From Dyella sp. BiH032 (GTDB taxonomy: Bacteria; Pseudomonadota; Gammaproteobacteria; Xanthomonadales; Rhodanobacteraceae), in contig NZ_CP134867.1 in assembly GCF_031954525.1 (NCBI RefSeq), positions 4,931,956-4,995,955 on the forward strand: a DNA stretch of 64,000 nucleotides, in the 5' to 3' direction. A program made the position numbers and the translations under genes. The notes under the pieces are model-generated. The model worked only from the letters and a program-made list of their open reading frames with translations. It searched no databases and was not told the DNA's origin. Positions 18,892 to 29,916 of the stretch are shown here, one piece after another (the stretch's first letter is position 1; each line of letters starts with the position of its first letter).

Positions 18892-19664
18892 ACGCCTCCG
18901 GCAACCTCGTCGCCCTGGGCACCATCGTCCGCCGCGAAATCGTGCGCATCATGCGCATCTGGACGCAGACGCTGATCCCACCGGCGATCACGATGACGCT
19001 GTACTTCGTGATCTTCGGCAAGCTGATCGGCAGCCGCATCGGCACCATCGAAGGCGGCTTCACCTACATGCAGTACATCGTGCCGGGCCTGGTGATGATG
19101 AGCATCATCACCAACAGCTACGGCAACATCTCCAGCTCGTTCTTCGGCGCCAAGTTCAGCCGCGCGGTGGAGGAGATGCTGGTGTCGCCGATGCCCAACT
19201 GGGTGATCCTGCTGGGCTATGTCACCGGCGCCGTCACGCGCGGCATGATCGTGGGCGCGCTGGTGCTGGTGATCGCGCTGTTCTTCACCCATCTGCAGGT
19301 CGTGCATCCGCTGATCACCTTCGCCTCGGTGCTGCTGGGCGCGACGATCTTCTCGCTGGCGGGCTTCGTGAATGCGGTGTACGCCAAGAAGTTCGACGAC
19401 ATCGCCCTGGTGCCGACCTTCGTGCTCACCCCGCTGACCTACCTGGGCGGCGTGTTCTATTCGGTGAACATGCTGGCCGAGCCGTGGCAAAGCATCTCGC
19501 GCGTCAACCCGATCCTGTACATGGTCAACGCCTTCCGCTTCGGCGTGCTGGGCGTGAGTGACGTGAGCATCGGCGTCGCCTTCGCGGTGATGCTGGTCTT
19601 CGTGGCCGGCCTGGCGGCGATCGCGCTGTACCTGCTCAAGCGGGGCGTGGGCCTGCGTTCGTAA
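18888..19664 (+). CDS. ABC-2 type permease (YadH-like)
   Basis: A 258-residue permease with six transmembrane segments. It starts with IVRREIVRIMRIWTQTLIPP, shows the conserved PGLVMMSIITNSYGNISSSFF and VEEMLVSPMPNWVILLGYV blocks, and has TYLGGVFYSVNMLAEPWQSI before the last helices, all characteristic of YadH-type ABC-2 proteins. It is translationally coupled to the preceding ATPase. Eight bases separate it from rluF, so co-transcription is likely. Confidence 0.93.
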   Translation: MNASGNLVALGTIVRREIVRIMRIWTQTLIPPAITMTLYFVIFGKLIGSRIGTIEGGFTYMQYIVPGLVMMSIITNSYGNISSSFFGAKFSRAVEEMLVSPMPNWVILLGYVTGAVTRGMIVGALVLVIALFFTHLQVVHPLITFASVLLGATIFSLAGFVNAVYAKKFDDIALVPTFVLTPLTYLGGVFYSVNMLAEPWQSISRVNPILYMVNAFRFGVLGVSDVSIGVAFAVMLVFVAGLAAIALYLLKRGVGLRS

Positions 19665-19672
19665 GGCTGTCC

Positions 19673-20392
19673 ATGCGCGTCAACAAATACATCAGCGAGG
19701 CCGGGATCTGCTCGCGCCGCGAGGCGGACGAGCTGCTGCTGGCCGGGCGCGTCACCATCAATGGCGAGGTGGTGACCACCGGCGCCAAGGCGCTGGAAGG
19801 CGACGAGGTGCGCGTGGATGGCGAGATCGTCAAGCCGCGCATCCTGGCGGCGACACCGGCGGCCAAGCGTGCCGTCTACATCGCGCTGAACAAGCCGGTG
19901 GGCATCACCTGCACCACCGACCAGAGCGTATCCGGCAACATCGTCGACTTCGTCGACCACCCGCAGCGCATCTTCCCGATCGGCCGCCTGGACAAGGATT
20001 CCGAAGGCCTCATCCTGCTCACCAGCAACGGCGACATCGTCAACGAGATCCTGCGCGCGGAGAACAACCACGAGAAGGAATACCTGGTGGCGGTGAACAA
20101 GCCGGTCACTGAGGAATTCCTCGCCGGCATGGCCAAGGGTGTGCGCATTCACGGCCAGATGACCAAGCCCTGCCGCACTCGCAAGATCGCCAAGTTCGGC
20201 TTCGGCATCGTGCTGACGCAGGGGCTGAACCGGCAGATCCGCCTGATGGCTGCCGCGTTCGGCTACCGGGTCACGCAGCTGCGCCGCGTGCGCATCGTCA
20301 ACGTCAAGCTCGGGCACCTGAAACCGGGACAGTGGCGCAATCTCACCGACGCGGAGTTGAAGGGGCTGCTGCCGCATCGCACGCAGTGGTGA
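19673..20392 (+). CDS. rluF: Dual-specificity rRNA/tRNA pseudouridine synthase RluF
   Basis: RluF isomerises U2604 of 23S rRNA and U35 of tRNA-Tyr. The 239-residue protein begins with an S4 RNA-binding domain (MRVNKYISEAGICSRREADE) and continues with the RsuA/RluB-type catalytic domain. The catalytic aspartate lies in PIGRLDKDSEGLILLTSNGD, and EKEYLVAVNKPV, LTQGLNRQIRLMAAAFGY are family blocks. The sequence around NEILRAENNHEKEY favours RluF over RluB. It sits just after the yadGH genes. Confidence 0.92.
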   Translation: MRVNKYISEAGICSRREADELLLAGRVTINGEVVTTGAKALEGDEVRVDGEIVKPRILAATPAAKRAVYIALNKPVGITCTTDQSVSGNIVDFVDHPQRIFPIGRLDKDSEGLILLTSNGDIVNEILRAENNHEKEYLVAVNKPVTEEFLAGMAKGVRIHGQMTKPCRTRKIAKFGFGIVLTQGLNRQIRLMAAAFGYRVTQLRRVRIVNVKLGHLKPGQWRNLTDAELKGLLPHRTQW

Positions 20393-20423
20393 TTCCATTT
20401 TCGAGCGACGCCTCATCCGGCGC

Positions 20424-20477
20424 TTGACCCGGCGGGGCGCCGGGGCTATACATTTAGCAACTTCGTTAATTGCTTAA
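20424..20477 (+). promoter_or_regulatory. Promoter and operator palindrome of the ArsR/cupin operon
   Basis: TTGACC (20424-20429), 17 bases, TATACA (20447-20452) is a good sigma-70 promoter. An imperfect inverted repeat TTTAGCAA-N9-TTGCTTAA (20454-20477; inner arms AGCAA/TTGCT) covers the expected start point immediately upstream of the arsR ATG. This arrangement fits autorepression by the encoded ArsR protein. Confidence 0.65.
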
Positions 20478-20483
20478 GAGCTG

Positions 20484-20801
20484 ATGGCCGTCGATCTCGT
20501 CTTCGAAGCCCTGGCATCCCGCCCTCGCCGTGAAATCCTGGCCTATCTTTCGGCCCAGGAATTGACGGCCGGCGAGATCGCCAGCCGTTTCGCGATGAGC
20601 GCGCCGGCGATCTCGCGGCACCTGTCCGTGCTGGAAGGCGCCGGCCTGGTGAGCAGCGAGCGGCGCGGCCAGTACGTGGTGTACCGGCTCAACAAGGACA
20701 ACCTGGTGAATACGCTCACCGGTTTCGCCTTCGAGGTCTGCCCCAAGGCCGGCCCGCTGAAGCGCGAGTCCCGCCGGCTCGCTGCGCGCAAGGCGACCTG
20801 A
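20484..20801 (+). CDS. ArsR/SdpR-family transcriptional repressor
   Basis: A 105-residue winged-helix regulator: EALASRPRREILAYLSAQEL, then TAGEIASRFAMSAPAISRHL (recognition helix) and wing AGLVSSERRGQYVVYRLNKD. No metal-binding cysteine cluster such as ELCVCDL is present, so it is more like the SdpR autorepressor group than arsenic sensors. Its promoter has a palindrome over the start point. The downstream cupin/DUF2867 gene is probably in the same transcript. Confidence 0.9.
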   Translation: MAVDLVFEALASRPRREILAYLSAQELTAGEIASRFAMSAPAISRHLSVLEGAGLVSSERRGQYVVYRLNKDNLVNTLTGFAFEVCPKAGPLKRESRRLAARKAT

Positions 20802-20881
20802 CGGGCGCCGGACGGAAGTCAGGGGAACGCAAGAAGGATGTTCATCCGGTGGCGCCGCGCGCCGCCCAGGAGGAGTGCGTC

Positions 20882-22294
20882 ATGGCGATACAGGCACGGA
20901 GCGTCGGCACATTTCCAGGCACGTCGATTCCCTCGCCCACCGGCGGCCTGCCGGTGGAAGTCACGCTGATCGCGCAGCTCGGTCACGGTGTCGGCGACCA
21001 GCTGCACGCCGGTGCCTCGGCGCGCCAGCGTGCCCACCCTGCCTTCGTCGACGCGCTGGACGAACCCTCCACCCGGCTGGGCGGCAGCGATTTCGCCCGC
21101 GGCGATGCCACCGCGCTCTACACCTTCGCGGTAGGCGCCAAAGGCCACCCGTTTCACCGGCACGCCGGGCATCGCGTCTTTACCGCCATTTCCGGCAGCG
21201 GCGGCGCGCAGCTCCGCTTCGCCGCGGCGACGCCGGGCGAGCTGGCCGAGGATCCCGGATGCTTCGGGCGCCGCTTGCACCATGTGAATATCCCGCCGGA
21301 TTGTCTGTTCACCGTGCGCTTCGACGGGGAAACCTGGCACCAGTTCGCCCCATTGAATGCCAAGAGCGGACACCCGGCACTGTTCGCCATCTCCTGCCAC
21401 ACCAATGAACTCGGCGGGGAGCTCAGCGACACGCTGCGGCGACAGGTGCTCGCGGGGGAGGCTTCGATCCCCTCGCTCACCGAAACGCTGCCCGATGCCG
21501 TCGTCGCATGGCTGGCGGCCAATCCTCCTTCGCCCGAAGACGTTCCCACCATAGCGCTTGCGCTGGATGCCGCCCCGGGCTCGCTGCAAAGCCGGCTGTG
21601 CCGATGGGCACGGAGCACGCTGGGCCGGCTGCGGGGCATGCTTGCGGCCTGTCGCCGCGCGAGCGGCTTTCTCCGGGAAACGCATGGGCGGATGCCGGTC
21701 CAGGCCATCGAGACGCCCGCTGACTCGCTGCTGCGCGGACAGCTGGAAACCACCTATCAGCACGAGGACATGGTGCGCATCCGGCTGCATGCCCCAGCGC
21801 TGGCAAAGATGGGCGCACCACGCTTGCTCGCCGCACTGCTCGACGGCTTCCTGCACAATCCGCCGGCCAGCGTGTCGCGCATGATGGCCTTGCGCAACGC
21901 ACTGGTGCGTCCACTGGGGCTGCGTACGTCACCGCTAGGCTGCCCGGTGTCGTCGCTGTTGTCGCGCCATGCGACCGACACCTTCGACGGGCGTTTTCCG
22001 GTGCTCGCGCAATCGGTGCAGGAGCGACACGCCCAGGTCATTCTCGGCGCCGACGACAAGCATCTGCGCTTCCGCTCCTGCGTGGCGGTACGCGTGGTGG
22101 ACGTGGCGCATATCGAGCTGAGCCTAGGCACGCGCGTGCATTGCAGGAACCTGTTCGGCCACGTCTACATCGCGCTGATCGAACGGGTGCACCGGCACCA
22201 TGTCAGCCCGGCGATGCTGCGCATGGCGGCTGGGCACGCGTTCGCCGAAACCGGAATGAAACGCACCGCCCTGCAGATCGCAACCTCGCCATAA
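20882..22294 (+). CDS. Cupin-like/DUF2867 two-domain protein
   Basis: The 470-residue protein has two parts. Residues ~1-190 resemble a cupin: HPFHRHAGHRVFTAISGSG and, later, HHVNIPPDCLFTVRFDGETWHQFAP hold possible metal ligands. Residues ~290-460 match DUF2867 (RLHAPALAKMGAPRLLAALL, SRHATDTFDGRFPVL, LFGHVYIALIERVHR). I chose the ATG at 20882, eight bases after AGGAGG. It follows the ArsR gene by 80 bases and is likely its regulatory target. No enzymatic role is known for DUF2867; this fusion is not one I can name. Confidence 0.7.
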   Translation: MAIQARSVGTFPGTSIPSPTGGLPVEVTLIAQLGHGVGDQLHAGASARQRAHPAFVDALDEPSTRLGGSDFARGDATALYTFAVGAKGHPFHRHAGHRVFTAISGSGGAQLRFAAATPGELAEDPGCFGRRLHHVNIPPDCLFTVRFDGETWHQFAPLNAKSGHPALFAISCHTNELGGELSDTLRRQVLAGEASIPSLTETLPDAVVAWLAANPPSPEDVPTIALALDAAPGSLQSRLCRWARSTLGRLRGMLAACRRASGFLRETHGRMPVQAIETPADSLLRGQLETTYQHEDMVRIRLHAPALAKMGAPRLLAALLDGFLHNPPASVSRMMALRNALVRPLGLRTSPLGCPVSSLLSRHATDTFDGRFPVLAQSVQERHAQVILGADDKHLRFRSCVAVRVVDVAHIELSLGTRVHCRNLFGHVYIALIERVHRHHVSPAMLRMAAGHAFAETGMKRTALQIATSP

Positions 22295-22461
22295 CGATGC
22301 CCTACCGGGCGCCATTGGGCGGGATCGCCTCCGGCCGGCGGTTGGCAAACCATTACCGCCGCTGCGAAAATCGGCGCTCCATCGCGCCAGAGGGACGCGG
22401 TGGCTACGCGCGCGACCCGCTCGCGCGTGCTCATCAACGGACGATACCCAGGGACCCGCAC

Positions 22462-23388
22462 ATGAAAACCAGACTCCTGCCGGCGCTCGGCTTGCTGGCC
22501 GCCTTCGCATGGACCTCGCCGCTCCTCGCCGCGCCCGCCGACGAACCGGCGAGCGAAGAAGCCGCGTCCACCGAGACCGAGGCTTTCCTCCAGTCGCTGC
22601 ATCCGGCCACCGGCAACGTCGCCATTCCCGGCGCGCAGGCCACGCTGAAGCTGGAGAGGGGTTATAGCTTCCTTCCGGCCAAGGAAGCGCAGGATGTGCT
22701 GACCCGCCTGTGGAACAACCCGCCGGACAACGAAGTGCTGGGCATGATCCTGCCCAGCGAGGACACCAAGGTCCTGCTCGACGACAAGGCCTGGGCGGTG
22801 GTGGTGACCTTCGTCGACGAAGGCTACGTGTCGGACGAAGACGCCGCCAAGATCGACTACAACGAGATGCTCAAGGAGATGCAGGCCTCCGCCAAGGACG
22901 ACAACGAGGAACGCCTGAAGCAGGGCTACCCCGCCGTCGAACTGGTCGGCTGGGCCGAGGCGCCGCACTACGATGCGTCCACGCACAAGCTGTACTGGGC
23001 GCGCAACCTGCGCTTCAAGAAGGCCGACGGCGCCGACGAAGGCGCTTCGCTCAACTACGACATTCGTGTGCTCGGCCGCCGGGGTTATCTCTCGCTCAAT
23101 GCACTGGCGCCGATGGACCAGCTCGCCCAGGTGCGCGCCGATATGCCGAAAGTGCTCGAGATGACCGAGTTCAACGACGGCGAGCGCTACACCGACTACA
23201 ACGCCAAGACCGACAAGGCGGCCGCCTACGGCATCGGCGCGCTGGTGGCGGGCGGCATCGCGGCCAAGGCCGGCCTGTTCGCCAAGCTCGGCGCGATACT
23301 GCTGGCCTTCAAGAAAGTGCTGGTAGCCGGTGTGATCGCGCTCGGCGCCGCCCTGGCCAAGCTGTTCGGCCGCAAGAAGGCGGAGTAA
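22462..23388 (+). CDS. DUF2167-family membrane protein
   Basis: A 308-residue protein with a signal peptide (LLPALGLLAAFAWTSPLLAA), a long acidic extracytoplasmic domain and two C-terminal hydrophobic segments (GIGALVAGGIAAKAGLFAKLGAI..., LVAGVIALGAALAKLFG). The blocks LERGYSFLPAKEAQDVLTRL, VVVTFVDEGYVSDEDA, WAEAPHYDASTHKLYWAR and VLGRRGYLSLNALA match DUF2167 proteins, which have no assigned function. The ATG at 22462 precedes the signal peptide. It is transcribed alone; no obvious promoter is seen. Confidence 0.85.
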   Translation: MKTRLLPALGLLAAFAWTSPLLAAPADEPASEEAASTETEAFLQSLHPATGNVAIPGAQATLKLERGYSFLPAKEAQDVLTRLWNNPPDNEVLGMILPSEDTKVLLDDKAWAVVVTFVDEGYVSDEDAAKIDYNEMLKEMQASAKDDNEERLKQGYPAVELVGWAEAPHYDASTHKLYWARNLRFKKADGADEGASLNYDIRVLGRRGYLSLNALAPMDQLAQVRADMPKVLEMTEFNDGERYTDYNAKTDKAAAYGIGALVAGGIAAKAGLFAKLGAILLAFKKVLVAGVIALGAALAKLFGRKKAE

Positions 23389-23428
23389 GCCGCGGCATGC
23401 GGGGGCGCAGGTTGGGGCTTGTCCCGGC

Positions 23429-24133
23429 CTACGCCTCCTCCTCCAGCCGCACGCCGAGCGTCGACAGTCGCCGCAGGCCGTCCGCACTGGGTACCAGCGC
23501 ACGGCCCTGCGATGCGCGGCGCAACCAGCCGGCATCGAGCATCGACGCCGTCATCGCTACGCCGAGCGGGCCACCGACGTGGAGGCGCCGCTCGGTCCAA
23601 TCCAGACATCCGCGGCCGTGCAGGCGCAGCAGTCCATCGGTGGACCCGGCTTCCAGGCCGGCAGCGATCAGCGCCGCCGCGCCGACCGGCAGCAGGCGCA
23701 GGCCTTCGCTCGCCGTTTCCAGGTAACCACGCGCGAGCATCGACTCGCATAGCGCGACGCCAAGCTGCCCGGCCAGATGGCGGTAGCAGGTGCGCGCGCG
23801 GCGCACCGCGGCGTCGGCTGCGGGCTTGAGCGCGGCCGCGCTGGAGGCACGGGGCATGGCCAACGCTTCGAGCATCGCTGCCACCTCTTCGTTGGCGAGG
23901 CGGTAATAGCGATGCCGGCCCTGCGCATGCAAGGCCAGCAGGCCGCCATCGAGCAGACGCTTCAGATGCGCGCTGGCGGTCGCCGCGCCGACGCCAGCGA
24001 CGCGCGCGAGCTCGCCCGCCGGACGCGCGGTGCCATCGGACAACGCCAACAGCATGGCCGCCCGCGCCGGCTCGGCAAGCAACGCGCCGACTTCGGCCAA
24101 CTGGTAGCGGGTCATGGCGGTGCCGTCGTTCAT
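23429..24133 (-). CDS. ArsR-family winged-helix regulator with C-terminal domain
   Basis: 234 residues. The N-terminal ~95 are an ArsR winged helix (LLAEPARAAMLLALSDGTA, VAGVGAATASAHLKRLLDGG, LLALHAQGRHRYYRLANEEV). The rest is a second domain containing RTCYRHLAGQLGVALCESML and a cysteine near RLHGRGCLDWTERRLHVGG, common in ArsR proteins that act as redox or ligand sensors. The inducer is unknown. An internal ATG at 24115 is also possible. The gene is isolated between the DUF2167 and LysR genes. Confidence 0.85.
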   Translation of the reverse strand: MNDGTAMTRYQLAEVGALLAEPARAAMLLALSDGTARPAGELARVAGVGAATASAHLKRLLDGGLLALHAQGRHRYYRLANEEVAAMLEALAMPRASSAAALKPAADAAVRRARTCYRHLAGQLGVALCESMLARGYLETASEGLRLLPVGAAALIAAGLEAGSTDGLLRLHGRGCLDWTERRLHVGGPLGVAMTASMLDAGWLRRASQGRALVPSADGLRRLSTLGVRLEEEA

Positions 24134-24233
24134 GCGTGGAGTCTAGTGGCAGGGAGCGCGCCCATGATTCGCTCGCGGGCAAAACGTGAAGGCGCCATTG
24201 GGAAGCTCCGGCAACGGTCCGGTGGCGGTCGGC

Positions 24234-25142
24234 TCAGGCCACCGCTCCGCTGACGCGCTCCAACAGCCAGCGCAAGCCCGGGTCGGCATGATTGCGCGGA
24301 TGCCACGCCGCCGAGAGCGTGAAGCCGTGCGCTTTGAACGGCAGCCTGAAGCTGTCGAGCCGATCCGCATGGCGCATGGCCAGGCGGGCCGGCAGCGTGG
24401 CGACACAGTCCGTCGCGCACAGCAGCTCCACCGCCATCGCGAAGCTCTGCACGGACGCCACCACGTCGCGCTTGCGACCCAGCGCCTCCAGATGTTCGTC
24501 CATGAATCCGTGGAAGCTGCCGCCGCTAGTGGACACGAGCACATGGCGCAAGGCGCAATAGCCAGGGAGAGTCGGCGGCCGCGCGCCGCGCGGGTGGCCC
24601 TTGCGCTGGGCGAGGACGAAGCGTTCGTCGTAGAGCTTCCGCGCCTTCATCGCCGAGGGGACCATACGCTCCGAACCCAGCAACAGATCCACCTCGCCGC
24701 TTTCGAGCTGCGCGGCGATGCGTTGCAGCTCGGGCACCACGAACGCCACGGCCACGCCGGGGCCCGCCTCACGGCTGAGCGCTTCCATCAGGCGGATGCC
24801 GAGCACCGAGGTGGCGTTATCGCTGGCCGCGATCACGAAACGACGCTTCGCTTCGCGCGGGTCGAAGCCAGCGCGATAGCGCAGCACCGATTCCAGGTCT
24901 TTCAGCGCGGCGCGCAGGGGCTCGGCCATGGCCAGCGCATAGGCGCTCGGCACCATGCCGCGCCCGCTTTCGGCGGGTATCAGCAGCGGATCGCCGAAGA
25001 CGCGGCGCAGGCGCGCCAGCTGGGTGGAGACCGCCGGCTGGGTCAGATGCAGCCGCGTCGCCGCGCGGGTGACGTTGCGCTCGGCCAGCAGCATGTCGAG
25101 GGTCACCAGCAGGTTCAGGTCGATACCGCGAAGATCAACCAT
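24234..25142 (-). CDS. LysR-family transcriptional regulator
   Basis: A 302-residue LysR regulator: HTH region RGIDLNLLVTLDMLLAERNV..LTQPAVSTQLARLRRVFGDPL and a periplasmic-binding-type effector domain (RRFVIAASDNATSVLGIRL ... GEVDLLLGSERMVPS ... FRLPFKAHGFTLSAAWH). The N-terminus resembles the NodD/SyrM-like group. It is divergent from an oxidoreductase gene across an 87-base gap with palindromes (25146-25184), so it very likely controls that gene. Confidence 0.92.
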   Translation of the reverse strand: MVDLRGIDLNLLVTLDMLLAERNVTRAATRLHLTQPAVSTQLARLRRVFGDPLLIPAESGRGMVPSAYALAMAEPLRAALKDLESVLRYRAGFDPREAKRRFVIAASDNATSVLGIRLMEALSREAGPGVAVAFVVPELQRIAAQLESGEVDLLLGSERMVPSAMKARKLYDERFVLAQRKGHPRGARPPTLPGYCALRHVLVSTSGGSFHGFMDEHLEALGRKRDVVASVQSFAMAVELLCATDCVATLPARLAMRHADRLDSFRLPFKAHGFTLSAAWHPRNHADPGLRWLLERVSGAVA

Positions 25143-25145
25143 GTT

Positions 25146-25184
25146 GATAGGTCCTATCTTCGATATTCATTTCAAAGATAGGTC
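25146..25184. promoter_or_regulatory. LysR operator region between the divergent genes
   Basis: GATAGGTCCTATC (25146-25158) is a perfect palindrome around a central T. GATAGGTC recurs at 25177-25184. ATCTT (25156-25160) and AAGAT (25175-25179) form another inverted repeat. The block touches the LysR start codon and precedes the oxidoreductase start by 45 bases. Confidence 0.65.
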
Positions 25185-25229
25185 GGCGCTCCCTAAGGTG
25201 GCAACCAGACCTCACCAAGGAGATTCGCC

Positions 25230-26303
25230 ATGCAAGCCTGGTTCCTCGAACATCCCGGCCAGCCGCTCGCCTTGCGCGACGTGGAGCCGCCGCAGGTGCG
25301 TCCCGGCGCCGTACTCGTGAAGATGGAAGCGGTGCCCCTGCTCAGCTATACGCGCGCCTATCTGCAGGGCAAGTTGCCCTACGCCTATCCGCCGTTGCCG
25401 TTCACGCCGGGCACCAATGGCATCGGCACGGTCGTCGCCATGGGAGCAGGCGTGCATCACTTCCGCCCGGGCCAGCGCGTGGCGCTCAACCCCTATTGGG
25501 TGGCCGACGAAGCCGCCGCGGAGCCGGCGCAGGCCTTGCTGGGCCTGACCGGCATCAGCGCCGACAGCGCCGGCATGCTGGCCGCCTTCCCGCACGGCAC
25601 GCTGCGCGAGTTGAGCGAGATGCCGGCCGCCGTCCTGGTGCCGCTCGATGGGCTGGATCATCTGGCTGCGGAACGGCTGGCCGTCCTATCGAAATTCGCG
25701 ATCCCCTTCGGCGGCTTGCGCCGTGGCCGGCTCGCCGCGGGCGAAACCGTCGCGGTGAATGGCGCGGGCGGCAATTTCGGCGCCGGCGCCGTGCTGTCTG
25801 CGCTGGCGATGGGCGCGGGCAAGGTGATCGCGATCGGTCGGCGCCCCGCGCCGCTGCAACGGCTGGTGGAACTCGGCCAGGGGCGCGTGGTGCCTGTGGT
25901 GCTTGGCGGAGACGTAGAACAGGACACGGCGGCGATCCGCTCGGCCGCGATTGGCGGTGTCGACCTGGCCTTCGACATGGTCGGCCAGGCTGGCGATCCG
26001 CATAGCACGCTCGCCGCGCTCCATGCCCTGCGCCGCGGGGGCCGCCTGGTGCTGATGGGCAGCATGCAGACCGAGCTGCCGGTGCCTTACGGGCAGATGC
26101 TGCTCAACAACTGGGAGCTGATCGGACACTTCATGTACACGCGCGCCGACTACCTGGCGCTGGTATCCCTGGTGCGCGCGGGACTGCTATCGCTGGATGC
26201 GGTGGAGATTCATCGGTTTGCGTTCGATGCGCTGGAGCAGGCGATCGACGATGCGGAGAAGCTGCAAGGCTTGCAGTCCACGGTGGTGTCGTTCGCTGTG
26301 TAG
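25230..26303 (+). CDS. Zinc-independent MDR-family oxidoreductase (quinone oxidoreductase-like)
   Basis: A 357-residue medium-chain dehydrogenase/reductase. The GroES-like domain (PPQVRPGAVLVKMEAVPLLS, LPFTPGTNGIGTVVAMGAGV) lacks the Cys/His zinc ligands of alcohol dehydrogenases. The Rossmann fold shows VAVNGAGGNFGAGAVLSALA and VIAIGRR, and GGRLVLMGSMQTELPVPYGQ is typical. NADPH-dependent reduction of quinones or enals is the family role. It is divergent from a LysR gene that probably regulates it. A strong bidirectional terminator follows. Confidence 0.88.
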   Translation: MQAWFLEHPGQPLALRDVEPPQVRPGAVLVKMEAVPLLSYTRAYLQGKLPYAYPPLPFTPGTNGIGTVVAMGAGVHHFRPGQRVALNPYWVADEAAAEPAQALLGLTGISADSAGMLAAFPHGTLRELSEMPAAVLVPLDGLDHLAAERLAVLSKFAIPFGGLRRGRLAAGETVAVNGAGGNFGAGAVLSALAMGAGKVIAIGRRPAPLQRLVELGQGRVVPVVLGGDVEQDTAAIRSAAIGGVDLAFDMVGQAGDPHSTLAALHALRRGGRLVLMGSMQTELPVPYGQMLLNNWELIGHFMYTRADYLALVSLVRAGLLSLDAVEIHRFAFDALEQAIDDAEKLQGLQSTVVSFAV

Positions 26304-26368
26304 CACTGGTCGGGCGTCATGGAAGATCGCCCGCAGGAGACCGCCGGTTTACCGGCACCTTTCCGGAA

Positions 26369-26399
26369 AAAGAACGGGCGCCCAAAGGCGCCCATTCTT
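26369..26399. terminator. Bidirectional terminator
   Basis: GGGCGCC-CAAA-GGCGCCC flanked by AAAGAA and TTCTTT lies between the convergent oxidoreductase and isocitrate dehydrogenase genes. The hairpin serves both strands. Confidence 0.85.
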
Positions 26400-26417
26400 T
26401 CACCGCCTGGATACCGC

Positions 26418-28957
<2,540 letters not shown>

Positions 28958-29458
28958 ATGCCCCGCCGATCGATCATCCTCCCCCTGCTGACCGCCACGC
29001 TGCTGGTGGCCGGCGCACCGCCCGGCCATGCCGCCACGGCCGACACCCAGGTCCTGCTCAAGACCACGCGCTCCTGGGACGGCAAGCCGTATCCGGCCTA
29101 CGGCCGCGGGCAGCCGCAGGTCACCGTGCTGCGCATCCGCATCCCCGCCCATAGCGCGCTGGGCTGGCACCACCATCCGGTGATCAATGCCGCCTACGTG
29201 CAGGAAGGCTCGATCACGGTCGAGAAGCGCGGCGAGGGCGACGAACCCGGCGCCTCGTGCTCGATCGGCGCGGGCGAGGTGCTGCCCGAGCTGGTGGACC
29301 AGGTGCACCGCGGCCGAACCGATGCCGAGCCCGTCACGCTGATCGTCTTCTATGCCGGCACGGAGGGCGGGGAGATCACCGTGCCGGACGTGCTGCCTGC
29401 CGCCGGGCCACCTTCGGGACCCGCGCCGCCTTGCCGCGACCTGCCGAAGCGGCCCTGA
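28958..29458 (+). CDS. Secreted cupin-domain protein
   Basis: A 166-residue protein with a signal peptide (IILPLLTATLLVAGAPPGHA) and a single cupin fold. Motif 1 is GWHHHPVINAAYVQEGSITV, motif 2 lies around AGEVLPELVDQVHRGRTD. The three consecutive histidines could bind a metal. Similar small secreted cupins are annotated only by domain. The ATG at 28958 follows AGGAGAGG by 4 bases. A lipoprotein gene remnant lies downstream on the other strand. Confidence 0.8.
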   Translation: MPRRSIILPLLTATLLVAGAPPGHAATADTQVLLKTTRSWDGKPYPAYGRGQPQVTVLRIRIPAHSALGWHHHPVINAAYVQEGSITVEKRGEGDEPGASCSIGAGEVLPELVDQVHRGRTDAEPVTLIVFYAGTEGGEITVPDVLPAAGPPSGPAPPCRDLPKRP

Positions 29459-29517
29459 ACGAGCTGGGGCGCGGCCATGCCGCGCCCCAGCCGCGTACAC
29501 GCCCTCCGGCAGCGCTC

Positions 29518-29619
29518 ACTTCACCGAGAACTCCTTCGTCCCCGCCGGCTGCCCGTTGAGGGTGATCTCCACCTTGTAGTTGCCTGTCGGCCAGCCGTCC
29601 GGCTTGCTGATCTCGGACG
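29518..29619 (-). pseudogene. 3' remnant of a lipoprotein gene paralogous to 31322-31819
   Basis: 102 bases align without gaps to 31324-31425, the end of the intact lipoprotein gene, with 8 mismatches. Translated on the minus strand they give SEISKPDGWPTGNYKVEITL and then NGQPAGTKEFSVK before a TGA stop. The five amino-acid differences from the intact copy are mostly conservative, so this looks like the tail of a second, once-functional tandem paralog. Homology stops abruptly at about 29620, where lower-GC sequence begins. Confidence 0.85.
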
Positions 29620-29916
29620 TACCGTACGTCAAGCTATGGAACCGCATGCCTTAGATGCCAGTCCCAGCGGCGAGAAGGAGCATGCAAAACGTTTTGCGAT
29701 AACGTGGGCAACACAACCGCTCGACCGAGCACCATTCAACCCAATGCCATGCCGGCTCGCCAGGGATAACGCGCCTCAACCTGCCCTTCCATTACTGATA
29801 CTGGCGGCCGGCGCGATGCCAAACCGCCAGAGGCGAGATATGCCGGCGACGCGAAGCCCTTCCGATGCCACCGATCACGCCGAGGTCATATCCCCGCGAA
29901 TAACGCCATCCTCAAG
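29620..29916. other. Left flank of the lower-GC insert, with a LacI-type palindrome
   Basis: No gene is supported here. GCAAAACGTTTTGC at 29684-29697 (within TGCAAAACGTTTTGCG) is a perfect palindrome of the type bound by LacI/GalR-family repressors. It lies 220 bases beyond the 3' end of the hydrolase-like gene, with no adjacent plus-strand gene to control. Confidence 0.55.
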
